Assembly (NCBI GenBank): GCA_015491705.1
Contig: WFVK01000079.1
Span: forward strand, 1-22,668
DNA length: 22,668 bases
Direction of reading: 5' to 3'
Source of the DNA: Nitrospirota bacterium
GTDB taxonomy: Bacteria; Nitrospirota; Thermodesulfovibrionia; UBA6902
Positions 1-7,626 of this stretch are shown piece after piece (position 1 is the first letter of the stretch; the number at the start of each line of letters is the position of its first letter). A model generated the notes under the pieces. The model saw nothing but the letters and a program-made list of their open reading frames with translations. It was not told the DNA's origin and made no database searches. Made by a program: the position numbers and the translations under genes.

Positions 1-1
1 C

Positions 2-1474
2 TGTCCATTTGTGGAGTATGATGAAAAGCTCATGGTTTCCTATTTCCTCACGAAACGCCTCGATATTCAAAGGCATAAACGTGAGCTCTGGTTTCCCCTG
101 TCCGTGGAAAACAACAGCGCCTCGGTGGTTGCTTACAGGCCTGACGGCCCCCCGGCGGTTGAGGATATAAAAAAAATTCTCAGGGTCAGCAGGATCGAAT
201 TTTCGGTTGCCCTGCCCTCCGATATCATCAGGATTATTGAAAACAATTTTGATTTAAATCCCGGTTTCCCTCCTTCAGGCGGCAGAACTCCCCTGGCAAA
301 GGTAAGGACATTCCTTGCCGGCAGGCGCTCGATGTTTGCCGGGCTCAGGACTTCCTTTGCGAGGGGCAGGACAGGACTCGCCTTTATCCGCACCGGCATT
401 TCCTGTATTGCCGTAGCCCTTTTTCTGTTCCGGCTGTTTGGCATGGGATACCTGACCGTGCTTGAGGTGATGCTCATGCTGGCCGGTATAGCAATCGTCA
501 TAGATGGTTTTCTGTGGTATATACCGGTCCGCAGGGAGGGGGCCATATCACTGCTATGCAGCCTTACCGAGCCTACCTGGGGGACAACAGTGCTTGAGCT
601 TTCCGGCCCGGAAGACAACCCCGCCGTCGTGCGCAGTAAACCTGTAAAAGGTGCGGAGAGGCTGCGCGCCGGCTGGAGCAGGCTTTCCCCTGTAATGAGG
701 AGGAGGTTCCTTGCCAGTGACAGGACGGACTTTGCCGAGGAGAGGACGGTCCTTGCCTGTTACAGGACAATGATGGCAATGGCGCGCACAGGGCTGGCCT
801 TTACGCGGACAGGGTTTGCGTTTATCGGCGTAGGAATTGGATTGTTGAGACAGTTCAAGACCGGACCGTGGACTACATTTTACGCATCGCTTATCATCAT
901 AGGCATTGCAATGGTTGCAGAAGGTTTTTACTGGTATCTCCCGGGCCGCCGTGCAGGCAGGGAGAGTCTCGAGTCAGTTGAAAAGGTTGAAAAAAAACTG
1001 AACATCTGGGACATTATCTTTCCACCTTCGCATAAACACCCCCACGCCGGGAAGATGCATTCGGACCTTCCCGTCAGGCCGTCTTATGCCCCCGGCATCT
1101 GGGGGACCACAGGCCTGGCCCTTGAGAGGACACTCCTTGCCGACAGGAGGGGGCTTATGGCAAGACTGCGCACCCTTATGGCGCGCTCCAGGACGGGGAT
1201 GGCATTTGTAAGAACCGGCATGAGGGTATCCGGTGTGGGCATGGGCCTGCTGGTGTATTTTGGTTTTGGTAATCCTGCGTGGACGATATTTAATATCATC
1301 CTGATAATCGGCGGCTTTCTGCTTATTGCAGACGGTCTTTACTGGCATATCCCCGCTGAGAGGATCAGGAGGCAGTTCCCCTACTGCTTCGGCGAGATGG
1401 AGGTCGGTATCCCGGATTACGGGAAACCCGCCTGCTTCTGGAGAAAGGTGGTTTTCAGTCATGAAGGCGAATAA
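2..1474 (+). CDS. Membrane protein with three DUF202-type units and the tail of an MshEN-like domain (5' truncated)
   Basis: The reading frame is open to the window edge and begins inside a domain. The first residues (CPFVEYDEKL) align with the interior of the MshEN-like domain of the next gene (NRPSVEYDERL), so the true start lies upstream and the GTG at 11 is not a start. After the domain tail (about 90 residues) come three copies of a DUF202-like unit, at roughly nt 292-531, 703-948 and 1117-1365. Each has a run of RTxLAxxRT-type repeats ending in RTGxAFxRTG, then two hydrophobic helices and an xGxxWYxP ending. DUF202 (YidH family) is a small inner-membrane domain of unknown function; three in one chain, about six predicted helices, is unusual. 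The stop overlaps the next start by 14 bases, so the two are probably co-translated. Function is unknown. A signalling or scaffold role is inferred only from the MshEN tail and the neighbours. Confidence 0.82.
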   Translation, partial: CPFVEYDEKLMVSYFLTKRLDIQRHKRELWFPLSVENNSASVVAYRPDGPPAVEDIKKILRVSRIEFSVALPSDIIRIIENNFDLNPGFPPSGGRTPLAKVRTFLAGRRSMFAGLRTSFARGRTGLAFIRTGISCIAVALFLFRLFGMGYLTVLEVMLMLAGIAIVIDGFLWYIPVRREGAISLLCSLTEPTWGTTVLELSGPEDNPAVVRSKPVKGAERLRAGWSRLSPVMRRRFLASDRTDFAEERTVLACYRTMMAMARTGLAFTRTGFAFIGVGIGLLRQFKTGPWTTFYASLIIIGIAMVAEGFYWYLPGRRAGRESLESVEKVEKKLNIWDIIFPPSHKHPHAGKMHSDLPVRPSYAPGIWGTTGLALERTLLADRRGLMARLRTLMARSRTGMAFVRTGMRVSGVGMGLLVYFGFGNPAWTIFNIILIIGGFLLIADGLYWHIPAERIRRQFPYCFGEMEVGIPDYGKPACFWRKVVFSHEGE

Positions 1475-2681
1475 TATCGCAAGAGCGGATCAGTTTCGTA
1501 TACTGTGCGCCCGCGGACTGATAGCGGAAGAGGATCTTCACAGGGCGGAAGAGGCCGCCTCTGCCCGCGGCATTGATCTTGAGAGCATAATTATAAACGA
1601 GTATAATGTCCCCAGGAGCGCTGTATTGGAGGCGCTCTCGGAATACTATAACCGCCCCTCCGTGGAATATGATGAAAGGCTGCCCGTCCCCCCGGAGCTG
1701 TTGGCCGGTCTTGACGGCAAAAGGCTCTCCCTGAGCCTGTGGTTTCCGGTTATCAAGGATGGAGATACGGTCGTCATAGCCGCCAGCAACCCTGATGCGC
1801 CCGAGGTCCTGGACGAGGCAAGAGAATTTATCAGGGCTGAAAGATACGAGTTGCGGGTGGCGCTCAGGGAGGATATAAGATGGTTCATCCAGGACCTCCT
1901 GCATGCAAAACCCGGCCAGCTCATAGGCACAATCAGGACAGGTCTTGCATTCTGGCGCAACACCATGGCCCACTGGAGGACCAGGCTTGCATGTTACAGG
2001 ACCGACATGGCAAAGGCGAGGACATCCCTTGCATTCCTCAGGTGGGGACTCGGCTTTATCGCCATATCCAACTACCTCATGCGCAATCACAGGTTCAGCT
2101 CCATATTCTATTTCTACTGGGCCATTACCGGCGCGGGGCTTTTTCTGGCCGTCTTCGGGGTCTATGGATATTTGAAAATAAGAAAGTCCCGCATGACACC
2201 GCCGGGGCATTATACACTTGTTGAGGTGACGTCGGCGACCCTCAGTTTTCTCGAGGATTATCATTTTATCGAAGGCGCCGGCAGGCCTTCTTCATCAGGA
2301 CGCACAATGCTTGCCCGTCTCGGCGATTTTCTGGCCGATTACTGCACCATTCTCTATCCGTCTCCGGCCAGCAAGGAACGCACGCATCTCGCGTATGAGA
2401 GGAATGTGCTGGCAGGGCAGCGGACAGTGGCTGCATGTTACCGCACAATTTATGCGCGGGCAAGGACGGGGTTGTCTTGCATACGTTCGGGGGTTTCATT
2501 CTCAACACTTGGGCTGGCCCTCATGAAGTATTTCGGTCTCAGTTTCCTGACGGTGTTTGACTTCATACTTGTCATAGCGGGGATGCTGATGATCGCAGAC
2601 GGCATACTGTGGTATCTGCCGACGAGAAAGGAGCAGTCTGAAATCCCGAGGTATACGGCGTCTCAACGGGGTCAACTTTGA
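1461..2681 (+). CDS. MshEN-like domain fused to two DUF202-type membrane units
   Basis: I chose ATG 1461 (MKANNIARADQF, 406 aa). AAAGGTGG lies about 8 bases upstream, the paralogous alignment begins there, and the frame upstream only shadows the preceding gene. Residues 1 to about 150 look like the N-terminal domain of type II secretion/type IV pilus ATPases: two helix-rich halves (ARGLIAEEDLHRAEEAA, then VPRSAVLEALSEYYNRP), then VEYDE, LWFPV and VVIAASNPD strands. Known MshEN domains bind c-di-GMP through paired RLGxxLxxxG-type motifs. Here the Arg-Leu-Gly positions are degenerate, so binding is uncertain. Two DUF202-like units follow (RTGLAFWRNTMAHWRT..., and RTVAACYRTIYARARTG... ending GILWYLP), each with two hydrophobic helices. 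No ATPase domain is present, so this is not a secretion ATPase. It is the paralogue of the preceding gene. Confidence 0.83.
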   Translation: MKANNIARADQFRILCARGLIAEEDLHRAEEAASARGIDLESIIINEYNVPRSAVLEALSEYYNRPSVEYDERLPVPPELLAGLDGKRLSLSLWFPVIKDGDTVVIAASNPDAPEVLDEAREFIRAERYELRVALREDIRWFIQDLLHAKPGQLIGTIRTGLAFWRNTMAHWRTRLACYRTDMAKARTSLAFLRWGLGFIAISNYLMRNHRFSSIFYFYWAITGAGLFLAVFGVYGYLKIRKSRMTPPGHYTLVEVTSATLSFLEDYHFIEGAGRPSSSGRTMLARLGDFLADYCTILYPSPASKERTHLAYERNVLAGQRTVAACYRTIYARARTGLSCIRSGVSFSTLGLALMKYFGLSFLTVFDFILVIAGMLMIADGILWYLPTRKEQSEIPRYTASQRGQL

Positions 2682-2699
2682 TTGTTGCGTAAGCTGGCG

Positions 2700-2735
2700 G
2701 GCGATGGTCTTATGCAACTGCAGGGACAGGTAAAC
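2700..2735 (+). repeat. Copy A of the recurrent intergenic element (before histidine kinase 1)
   Basis: GGCGATG, a pyrimidine-rich stretch and ATGCAACTG match the ispD upstream copy at 19 of 21 positions. After that it diverges, with a few extra bases before AGGTAAA. It lies directly upstream of the kinase ATG at 2738. Whether it acts as a promoter, a leader or an RNA structure is unknown. Confidence 0.5.
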
Positions 2736-2737
2736 AA

Positions 2738-4435
2738 ATGCAATTGCAACTGAAAATCTGGCACAAGATGATCATCGGTATTGCCATCCCCTCGCTTATT
2801 GTTCTCATAGGCAGTATATTCACCTATGAATACCTGAACGATGTCAAGGACAGGCAGGAGTTTGTCGAGATTGCGGATGACATCAAGGAAGACGTGCTTG
2901 AACTCAGACGGAATGAAAAAAATTTCTTTCATTACAAGAATGCCGAGCACCGCGACAATGTGTACAACGCAATCCTGCTCCTTGAAAATACAATCAAAAG
3001 CATATCCCGGGAAATCATTGAGGATATCGGGCAGGAAGATTTCTCCATGCTTAATAAATCCGTTCAGACATATACGAACTATATAGACGAACTCTATGAG
3101 AGTTACCAGGATGAAATCGAGGTCACCGAAAAAGTCAGGGAAGAAGGGAGGAAACTGGAGGATTCCGTGGGCAAGGGGAAGAGACGCGGGGGCCTTACGA
3201 CAAGCTTTGTTCTGAATCTCCGGCGGCTGGAGAAAAACTACATGTTCTTCCGGGATAAAAAATCTTTCCTCGAATTAAACACAGCCCTTTCCGAACTGAA
3301 GTCTGCGGCGCCTGACTGTACTGAATGTATTTCATATAAAGAGGCCATACGTAATCTTATCAGCACTTACAGAAAAACCGCCTCGATAGAGAGAAAGGTC
3401 CGGCTCACGGGCAAAAGACTCGATGAAATCGCAGTAAAGATAGCTCGCCGGGAAAGACAGAAAATCAGGTCGTTTATCACGGTGACAAACCGTTTCCTGC
3501 TTGCAGCCGTTGCCTTGCTCTGCATACTGGGACCGCTTTTGGTATACAAGACCGCCAATTATATAGTCACTCCGATCAACAGGCTGTCCGAGATTACAAA
3601 GAGAATCGCCGCAGGCGATTTGAACGTCAGGGCCCCGCTGAAGGAGCGTGACGAGACTTATTCACTGGCGCTTTCCTTCAACACAATGCTTGACACCCTG
3701 AGAGAGAGGGAAAACCAGCTTGTTGAAAAAGAGAAAGAGCTCTATCAGAGCAAAAAACTGGCATCCATCGGCATCCTGACTTCGGGTGTGGCGCATGAAC
3801 TGACAAATCCCCTGAACAATATTTCCATGATCGCCCAGACATATACGGAGCTTTATGACAAGTTGAGCAGGGAAGACCGGCTTGCATTCATGAACAATGT
3901 GCAGAAAGAGGCTGAACGGATCAGGGACATTGTGAGGGACCTCCTTGACTTTTCCAAGCCAAAAGAAAAAACTTTCAGGGAGACGGATATTAACACGGTT
4001 GTGGAAAAAAGTCTGAGACTCGTGCAGAATATGCTTGACATATCCAATATAGAGACATACGTAACCCTTGGTGCAGGCCTCGGCACGGTTTTTATTGATG
4101 AGCATCAGATCCAGCAGGTTTTTGTTAACCTGATAACCAATGCCATACAGGCAATGCCCGGGGGAGGCATGTTATATATTGAAACACGCCTGAGCAGTAA
4201 CGGAGAGTTTGTGGAGATTGACATCAGAGACACCGGCAAGGGGATACCGCCCGAGTTTCTGCCCCATATCTTTGATCCGTTTTTCAGTACAAAAGGAGTG
4301 GAGGGAACAGGACTCGGGATGTCGGTGAGCTATGGAATCATTAAAAATCACAAGGGAAATATAAAGGTGCAAAGCAAGGTGGGAGAGGGCAGTACCTTTA
4401 CCGTGGAGCTGCCTGTCTACCGTAATGGTGCATGA
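2738..4435 (+). CDS. Sensor histidine kinase 1: HBM-like periplasmic domain, HAMP, HisKA, HATPase
   Basis: A membrane histidine autokinase of 565 aa. It has one N-terminal helix (about 8-28), a long helical periplasmic region (about 30-250), a second helix (about 253-275), HAMP (about 273-330), HisKA with phospho-acceptor His353 in SGVAHELTNPLNN, and HATPase_c with N box QVFVNLITNAIQAM, G1 DTGKGIP (Asp498), F box FDPFFSTK and G2 GTGLGMS. The sensor begins with ELRRNEKNFFHYKN, typical of helical bimodular (HBM) sensors that bind small organic ligands in chemoreceptors. It also carries Cys194-x2-Cys197 (CTEC), which paralogue 2 (10334) shares. There is no fused receiver; the single-domain receiver 90 bases downstream is the obvious partner. 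The start MQLQLKIWHKM agrees with the paralogue's MQLKIWHKM. The ligand is unknown. Confidence 0.93.
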   Translation: MQLQLKIWHKMIIGIAIPSLIVLIGSIFTYEYLNDVKDRQEFVEIADDIKEDVLELRRNEKNFFHYKNAEHRDNVYNAILLLENTIKSISREIIEDIGQEDFSMLNKSVQTYTNYIDELYESYQDEIEVTEKVREEGRKLEDSVGKGKRRGGLTTSFVLNLRRLEKNYMFFRDKKSFLELNTALSELKSAAPDCTECISYKEAIRNLISTYRKTASIERKVRLTGKRLDEIAVKIARRERQKIRSFITVTNRFLLAAVALLCILGPLLVYKTANYIVTPINRLSEITKRIAAGDLNVRAPLKERDETYSLALSFNTMLDTLRERENQLVEKEKELYQSKKLASIGILTSGVAHELTNPLNNISMIAQTYTELYDKLSREDRLAFMNNVQKEAERIRDIVRDLLDFSKPKEKTFRETDINTVVEKSLRLVQNMLDISNIETYVTLGAGLGTVFIDEHQIQQVFVNLITNAIQAMPGGGMLYIETRLSSNGEFVEIDIRDTGKGIPPEFLPHIFDPFFSTKGVEGTGLGMSVSYGIIKNHKGNIKVQSKVGEGSTFTVELPVYRNGA

Positions 4436-4443
4436 AGGCTCAC

Positions 4444-4473
4444 GAGGGCCCTGCCGGTTTCCTGCAGGCCCTC
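4444..4473 (+). terminator. Strong hairpin between kinase 1 and the receiver gene
   Basis: GAGGGCCCTGC pairs with GCAGGCCCTC across a 9-base loop, giving ten pairs with one bulged C. No T-run follows, so it is not a classic intrinsic terminator. It could instead act as an attenuator, a 3' stabiliser or a processing site that sets the kinase:receiver ratio. Confidence 0.35.
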
Positions 4474-4525
4474 CCGGGCGCTGTCCGGTATTTCCCCCTA
4501 TAAGGCAGAGAAAAGGAGAGAAGAC

Positions 4526-4900
4526 ATGAACAAACAGTATAAAATTATGGTGATCGACGATGAAAAGATTGTGGGTGATATGACAAAGATGACCCTGGAG
4601 CAGGACGGATATGTGGTGGAGACCTTCTTAAACGCAGCGCCGGCGCTTGAGAGACTGAAGGAAGAGAAATTCGACGTGATTGTGACGGACTACAAGATGA
4701 AAGGCATTGACGGCATGGAAGTCCTCAGGACCGTCAAGAAACTGTATCCGGAAATAGTGGTGATAATGATTACGGCCTTTGCCAATCTGGACGCAGCCAT
4801 TGAGGCCCTGAGGTCGGACGTGCATGACTTTTTCCCCAAGCCTGTTAAAATAAAGGAACTGAAGGCGTCCATACAGCGCGCATTGGCTAAAGACAAATAA
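4526..4900 (+). CDS. Single-domain response regulator (CheY-like receiver)
   Basis: A 124-residue protein consisting only of a receiver domain. The acidic pocket is Asp11-Asp12 (VIDDE), the phospho-acceptor is Asp55 (VTDYKMKGIDGME), and the switch residues are Thr83 (MITAFAN) and Lys105 (FFPKP). All catalytic positions are intact, so it should accept phosphate from a histidine kinase. There is no DNA-binding or enzymatic output domain, so it must act through protein contacts or as a phosphate shuttle. The ATG has a good AAAGGAGAG ribosome site 6-7 bases upstream. It sits between histidine kinase 1 and the first PEP-synthase-like protein (43 bases downstream). Kinase 1 as donor, and possibly kinase 2 as well, is inferred from position. 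Confidence 0.95.
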   Translation: MNKQYKIMVIDDEKIVGDMTKMTLEQDGYVVETFLNAAPALERLKEEKFDVIVTDYKMKGIDGMEVLRTVKKLYPEIVVIMITAFANLDAAIEALRSDVHDFFPKPVKIKELKASIQRALAKDK

Positions 4901-4943
4901 ACCTTAATGTGGCATAAAGTGGCACGCCGGCACAACGGAAAGA

Positions 4944-7607
4944 ATGAAAACACTGCTGGAAAGATTGAAGAACTTCTTTACGAAAAAAGCGCCCGGAGCG
5001 GATGCAAAACTGCCCTTCAAGGTCGTCTTCAGCCGTTTCCGCCAGGTGCTGGAAAGCAACAACCGCGCCCTCGAAATAATGGCCGATATGGGCGACAAGC
5101 TCGGCGGCAACTACATCTTTGACATCAATTACATAAGGAAGTCATATGCCGAGCTTGCCGATTCCGTATTCCAGTCCATTTACAATCTCAATTCCCTCTC
5201 GCAGAACAAGTATCTCTACCTCCACCGTATCTTCGAGAGGATCAACGACAGGGTCAACAGGATACTGGAGGGAAAGTCCCCGCTGGAGCAGAGAGAACTC
5301 GTGCTCTTTTACAGGGATATCTCTTGGGAGATGTCGGATCAGGTCGGCGGCAAAAACGCCGGGCTTGCGGAGCTTGCGAACTATCTCAAGCTCAACGTCC
5401 CCCAGGGATTTGCCATCACCGCAAGCGCTTTCAGGGAATTTGTCGAGTACAACCGGATCGGGGAAAAGATCAGTGCATTAAAACAGAAATACAGAAAGGC
5501 CGCAAAACGCTCGCACAAAGAAGATATCATGTCCGCCATTACATTTGCCGAGGGCGGCGAACACGACACCGCCAGGGAAATCCTGAATGAAGAGGACTAT
5601 CTTGATGAATCTTTCTTTGCAGAGGTGCAGGAACTGTTCAGGAAAGGAAAACTGCCCCCCCATCTCGTATCATCCATTGAAGATGCCCTCGATATATTAA
5701 GGGGCGGAGACAGGGAATCATGCCGGATAGCCGTCAGAAGCAGCGCGGAAAAGGAAGACCTCGAATTTTCCTTTGCAGGCCAGTTCGAGACTGTACTGAA
5801 TGTGCCGGCCAGTATAAAGAAAGTCGAGGAAGCGTACAAGGAGGTGCTGGCAAGCCTCTACTCAGCCCGCGCCGTATCATACAGGGACCTGATAATGCCC
5901 AGGGACAAACCGATGATGGCCATGAGCGTGGGTTGCATCAGGATGGTGGACGCGGTGGCCAGCGGTGTAATCTATACCTCTGATCCGAATAACCTGAATA
6001 ACGACGCAGTTATAATCAGCGCCAACTGGGGGCTGGGCAAGACGGTTGTGGACGGCCTGGTTGATGCGGACCATTTCATTGTGCGGAAAGAGGAGCCGTA
6101 CGAAATTCTCGAAAAAAAGACGGGCAAAAAGGAGTTGAAGGCCGTGGCCCTCAGAGAAGGGGGCATTCAGGAAGTCGGTATCCCCGACAGCGAACAGAGA
6201 AAACCGTGTCTCAGCGACGAACAGATAAGGGAACTCGCCCGCCAGGCCGTACTCATCGAGCATTACATGAAGAAACCGCAGGATATTGAATGGTCCATAG
6301 ACAAAAGGGGTGAGATTTTCATACTTCAGTCAAGGCCGTTAAGAATCTCCTCCCCCGCAGCCGCCACCCGGAACATCATATCCAGCCTGCAGAAATATCC
6401 GGTCCTGATGGAAAACCGCGGCAAGATAGCAAGAAGGGGCATAGGCGCCGGCAGGGTCTTCATACTGCAGCGGCTGGAAGACCTTAAAAACTTCCCCCCC
6501 GGTTCAGTGCTTGTGGCCAGGCATGATTCCTCACATTTTATTAAAATAATGCCGAAGGCCTCTGCCATTATCACCGATACGGGAACTCCCACAAGCCATA
6601 TGTCAAATATCGCAAGAGAGTTCCAGGTGCCCACGATAGTCAATACAGGCGTCGGCACGAGCGTCCTGAAGCACGGTGAGGAGGTCACGGTGGACGCGGA
6701 GGACAACAGGATTTATGCGGGGATAGTCAAGGAGCTTTTAACCTACAGGATTACGGACGAGATTCCCCTGATGGAGCTTGAAGAATTCAGGCTCCTCCAG
6801 AAGATGCTGAGATATATAACGCCGCTGAACCTGATCGACCCCCTCCTGGAGAACTTTACGCCTGAAAACTGCAGGACCTTTCACGACATCCTCCGGTTCA
6901 TTCACGAAAAGGCCATTGCCGAGCTTGTGGATATCGACCGTTACAAAGAGGTGCTGCGGAACAATATAGCGGTCAAACTCGATGTCCCCATACCGACCGG
7001 CATATTCATGATCGACATAGGGGGCGGGCTGAACCTGAAAGAAAAGGGGAACAGGGCCTCTCTTGACGAGATAACCTCTATCCCGTTCAGGGCGATTGTG
7101 GGGGGGATGATGCATCCCGGCGTCTGGCACTCCGAGGCGGTGTCAATGAAGATAAACGACTTCATGTCGAGCATGCTGAAGATGCCGGATGTATCCGCCA
7201 TGAGCTATCTCGGCGAAAATGTGGCGGTTATTTCCCGTGAATATGTCAATCTCAGTCTGAGATTCGGCTATCATTTCAACATGATAGACTGCTACTGCAG
7301 TGATAACATAAGGGACAACCATGTGTATTTCAGGTTTGTCGGCGGGGCCACGGATATCACAAAGAGGTCGCGCCGCGCCGAACTGATAGGGTCGATCCTG
7401 AAGGAGTTCAACATGAGAACCAATCTGAAAGGCGACCTTATAATAGCCCGCACCGACAACATCACGCGGCCGGAGATGGAGGAACTGCTGGATTATCTCG
7501 GCAGGCTGATAGCCTACACGCGCCAGCTTGACGCGCTGCTCGACGACGACAGCGTTGTCGGGCGTTACGTCAGGAATTTCCTCGAGGGTAATTACAGGAT
7601 AGGATGA
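4944..7607 (+). CDS. PEP-synthase-like dikinase 1: ATP-grasp plus phosphohistidine domain with a novel C-terminal domain
   Basis: An 887-aa protein. Residues 1-125 are a helix-rich module with SLSQNKYLYLHRIFERI. Residues from about 130 to 470 are a PPDK_N/PEP-synthase ATP-grasp domain: GGKNAGLAEL (about 135), VRSSAEKED (about 264), SGVIYTSDP, NWGLGKTVVDG, QDIEWSID (about 446) and LQSRPL. Residues from about 490 to 600 are the swivelling phosphohistidine domain, with TSHMSNIARE giving His552, then VTVDAEDNRIYAG. In PEP synthase and PPDK a PEP/pyruvate-binding barrel follows. None is seen here; instead about 250 residues carry IDIGGGLN, SIPFRAIVGGMMHPGVW, YVNLSLRFGYHFNMID, FRFVGGATD and LEGNYRIG. 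ATP-dependent autophosphorylation of His552 is likely from the family, but the final acceptor is unknown. Rifampin phosphotransferase is a precedent for a different acceptor. The protein looks cytosolic, with no signal peptide. An alternative reading is a variant PEP synthase. Confidence 0.88.
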   Translation: MKTLLERLKNFFTKKAPGADAKLPFKVVFSRFRQVLESNNRALEIMADMGDKLGGNYIFDINYIRKSYAELADSVFQSIYNLNSLSQNKYLYLHRIFERINDRVNRILEGKSPLEQRELVLFYRDISWEMSDQVGGKNAGLAELANYLKLNVPQGFAITASAFREFVEYNRIGEKISALKQKYRKAAKRSHKEDIMSAITFAEGGEHDTAREILNEEDYLDESFFAEVQELFRKGKLPPHLVSSIEDALDILRGGDRESCRIAVRSSAEKEDLEFSFAGQFETVLNVPASIKKVEEAYKEVLASLYSARAVSYRDLIMPRDKPMMAMSVGCIRMVDAVASGVIYTSDPNNLNNDAVIISANWGLGKTVVDGLVDADHFIVRKEEPYEILEKKTGKKELKAVALREGGIQEVGIPDSEQRKPCLSDEQIRELARQAVLIEHYMKKPQDIEWSIDKRGEIFILQSRPLRISSPAAATRNIISSLQKYPVLMENRGKIARRGIGAGRVFILQRLEDLKNFPPGSVLVARHDSSHFIKIMPKASAIITDTGTPTSHMSNIAREFQVPTIVNTGVGTSVLKHGEEVTVDAEDNRIYAGIVKELLTYRITDEIPLMELEEFRLLQKMLRYITPLNLIDPLLENFTPENCRTFHDILRFIHEKAIAELVDIDRYKEVLRNNIAVKLDVPIPTGIFMIDIGGGLNLKEKGNRASLDEITSIPFRAIVGGMMHPGVWHSEAVSMKINDFMSSMLKMPDVSAMSYLGENVAVISREYVNLSLRFGYHFNMIDCYCSDNIRDNHVYFRFVGGATDITKRSRRAELIGSILKEFNMRTNLKGDLIIARTDNITRPEMEELLDYLGRLIAYTRQLDALLDDDSVVGRYVRNFLEGNYRIG

Positions 7608-7626
7608 CAGGCGGCAAGAGACGGAC

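Noticed and set aside
133..618. Long minus-strand open frames across the DUF202 genes
   Set aside because: They are antisense shadows of the repetitive Arg/Ala-rich coding sequence, with no ribosome site or motif support.
1326..1460. Longer N-terminus for the second DUF202 gene
   Set aside because: The extra 45 residues lie wholly within the preceding gene in another frame, lack similarity to the paralogue, and a proper ribosome site precedes ATG 1461.
4920..4935. Sigma54-like TGGCACG before the first dikinase
   Set aside because: The required TTGC at -12 is absent after the four-base spacer, and the start codon is too close.
4944..7607. Calling the dikinases ppsA or ppdK
   Set aside because: The PEP/pyruvate-binding barrel needed for either reaction is not present, so a gene symbol would mislead.
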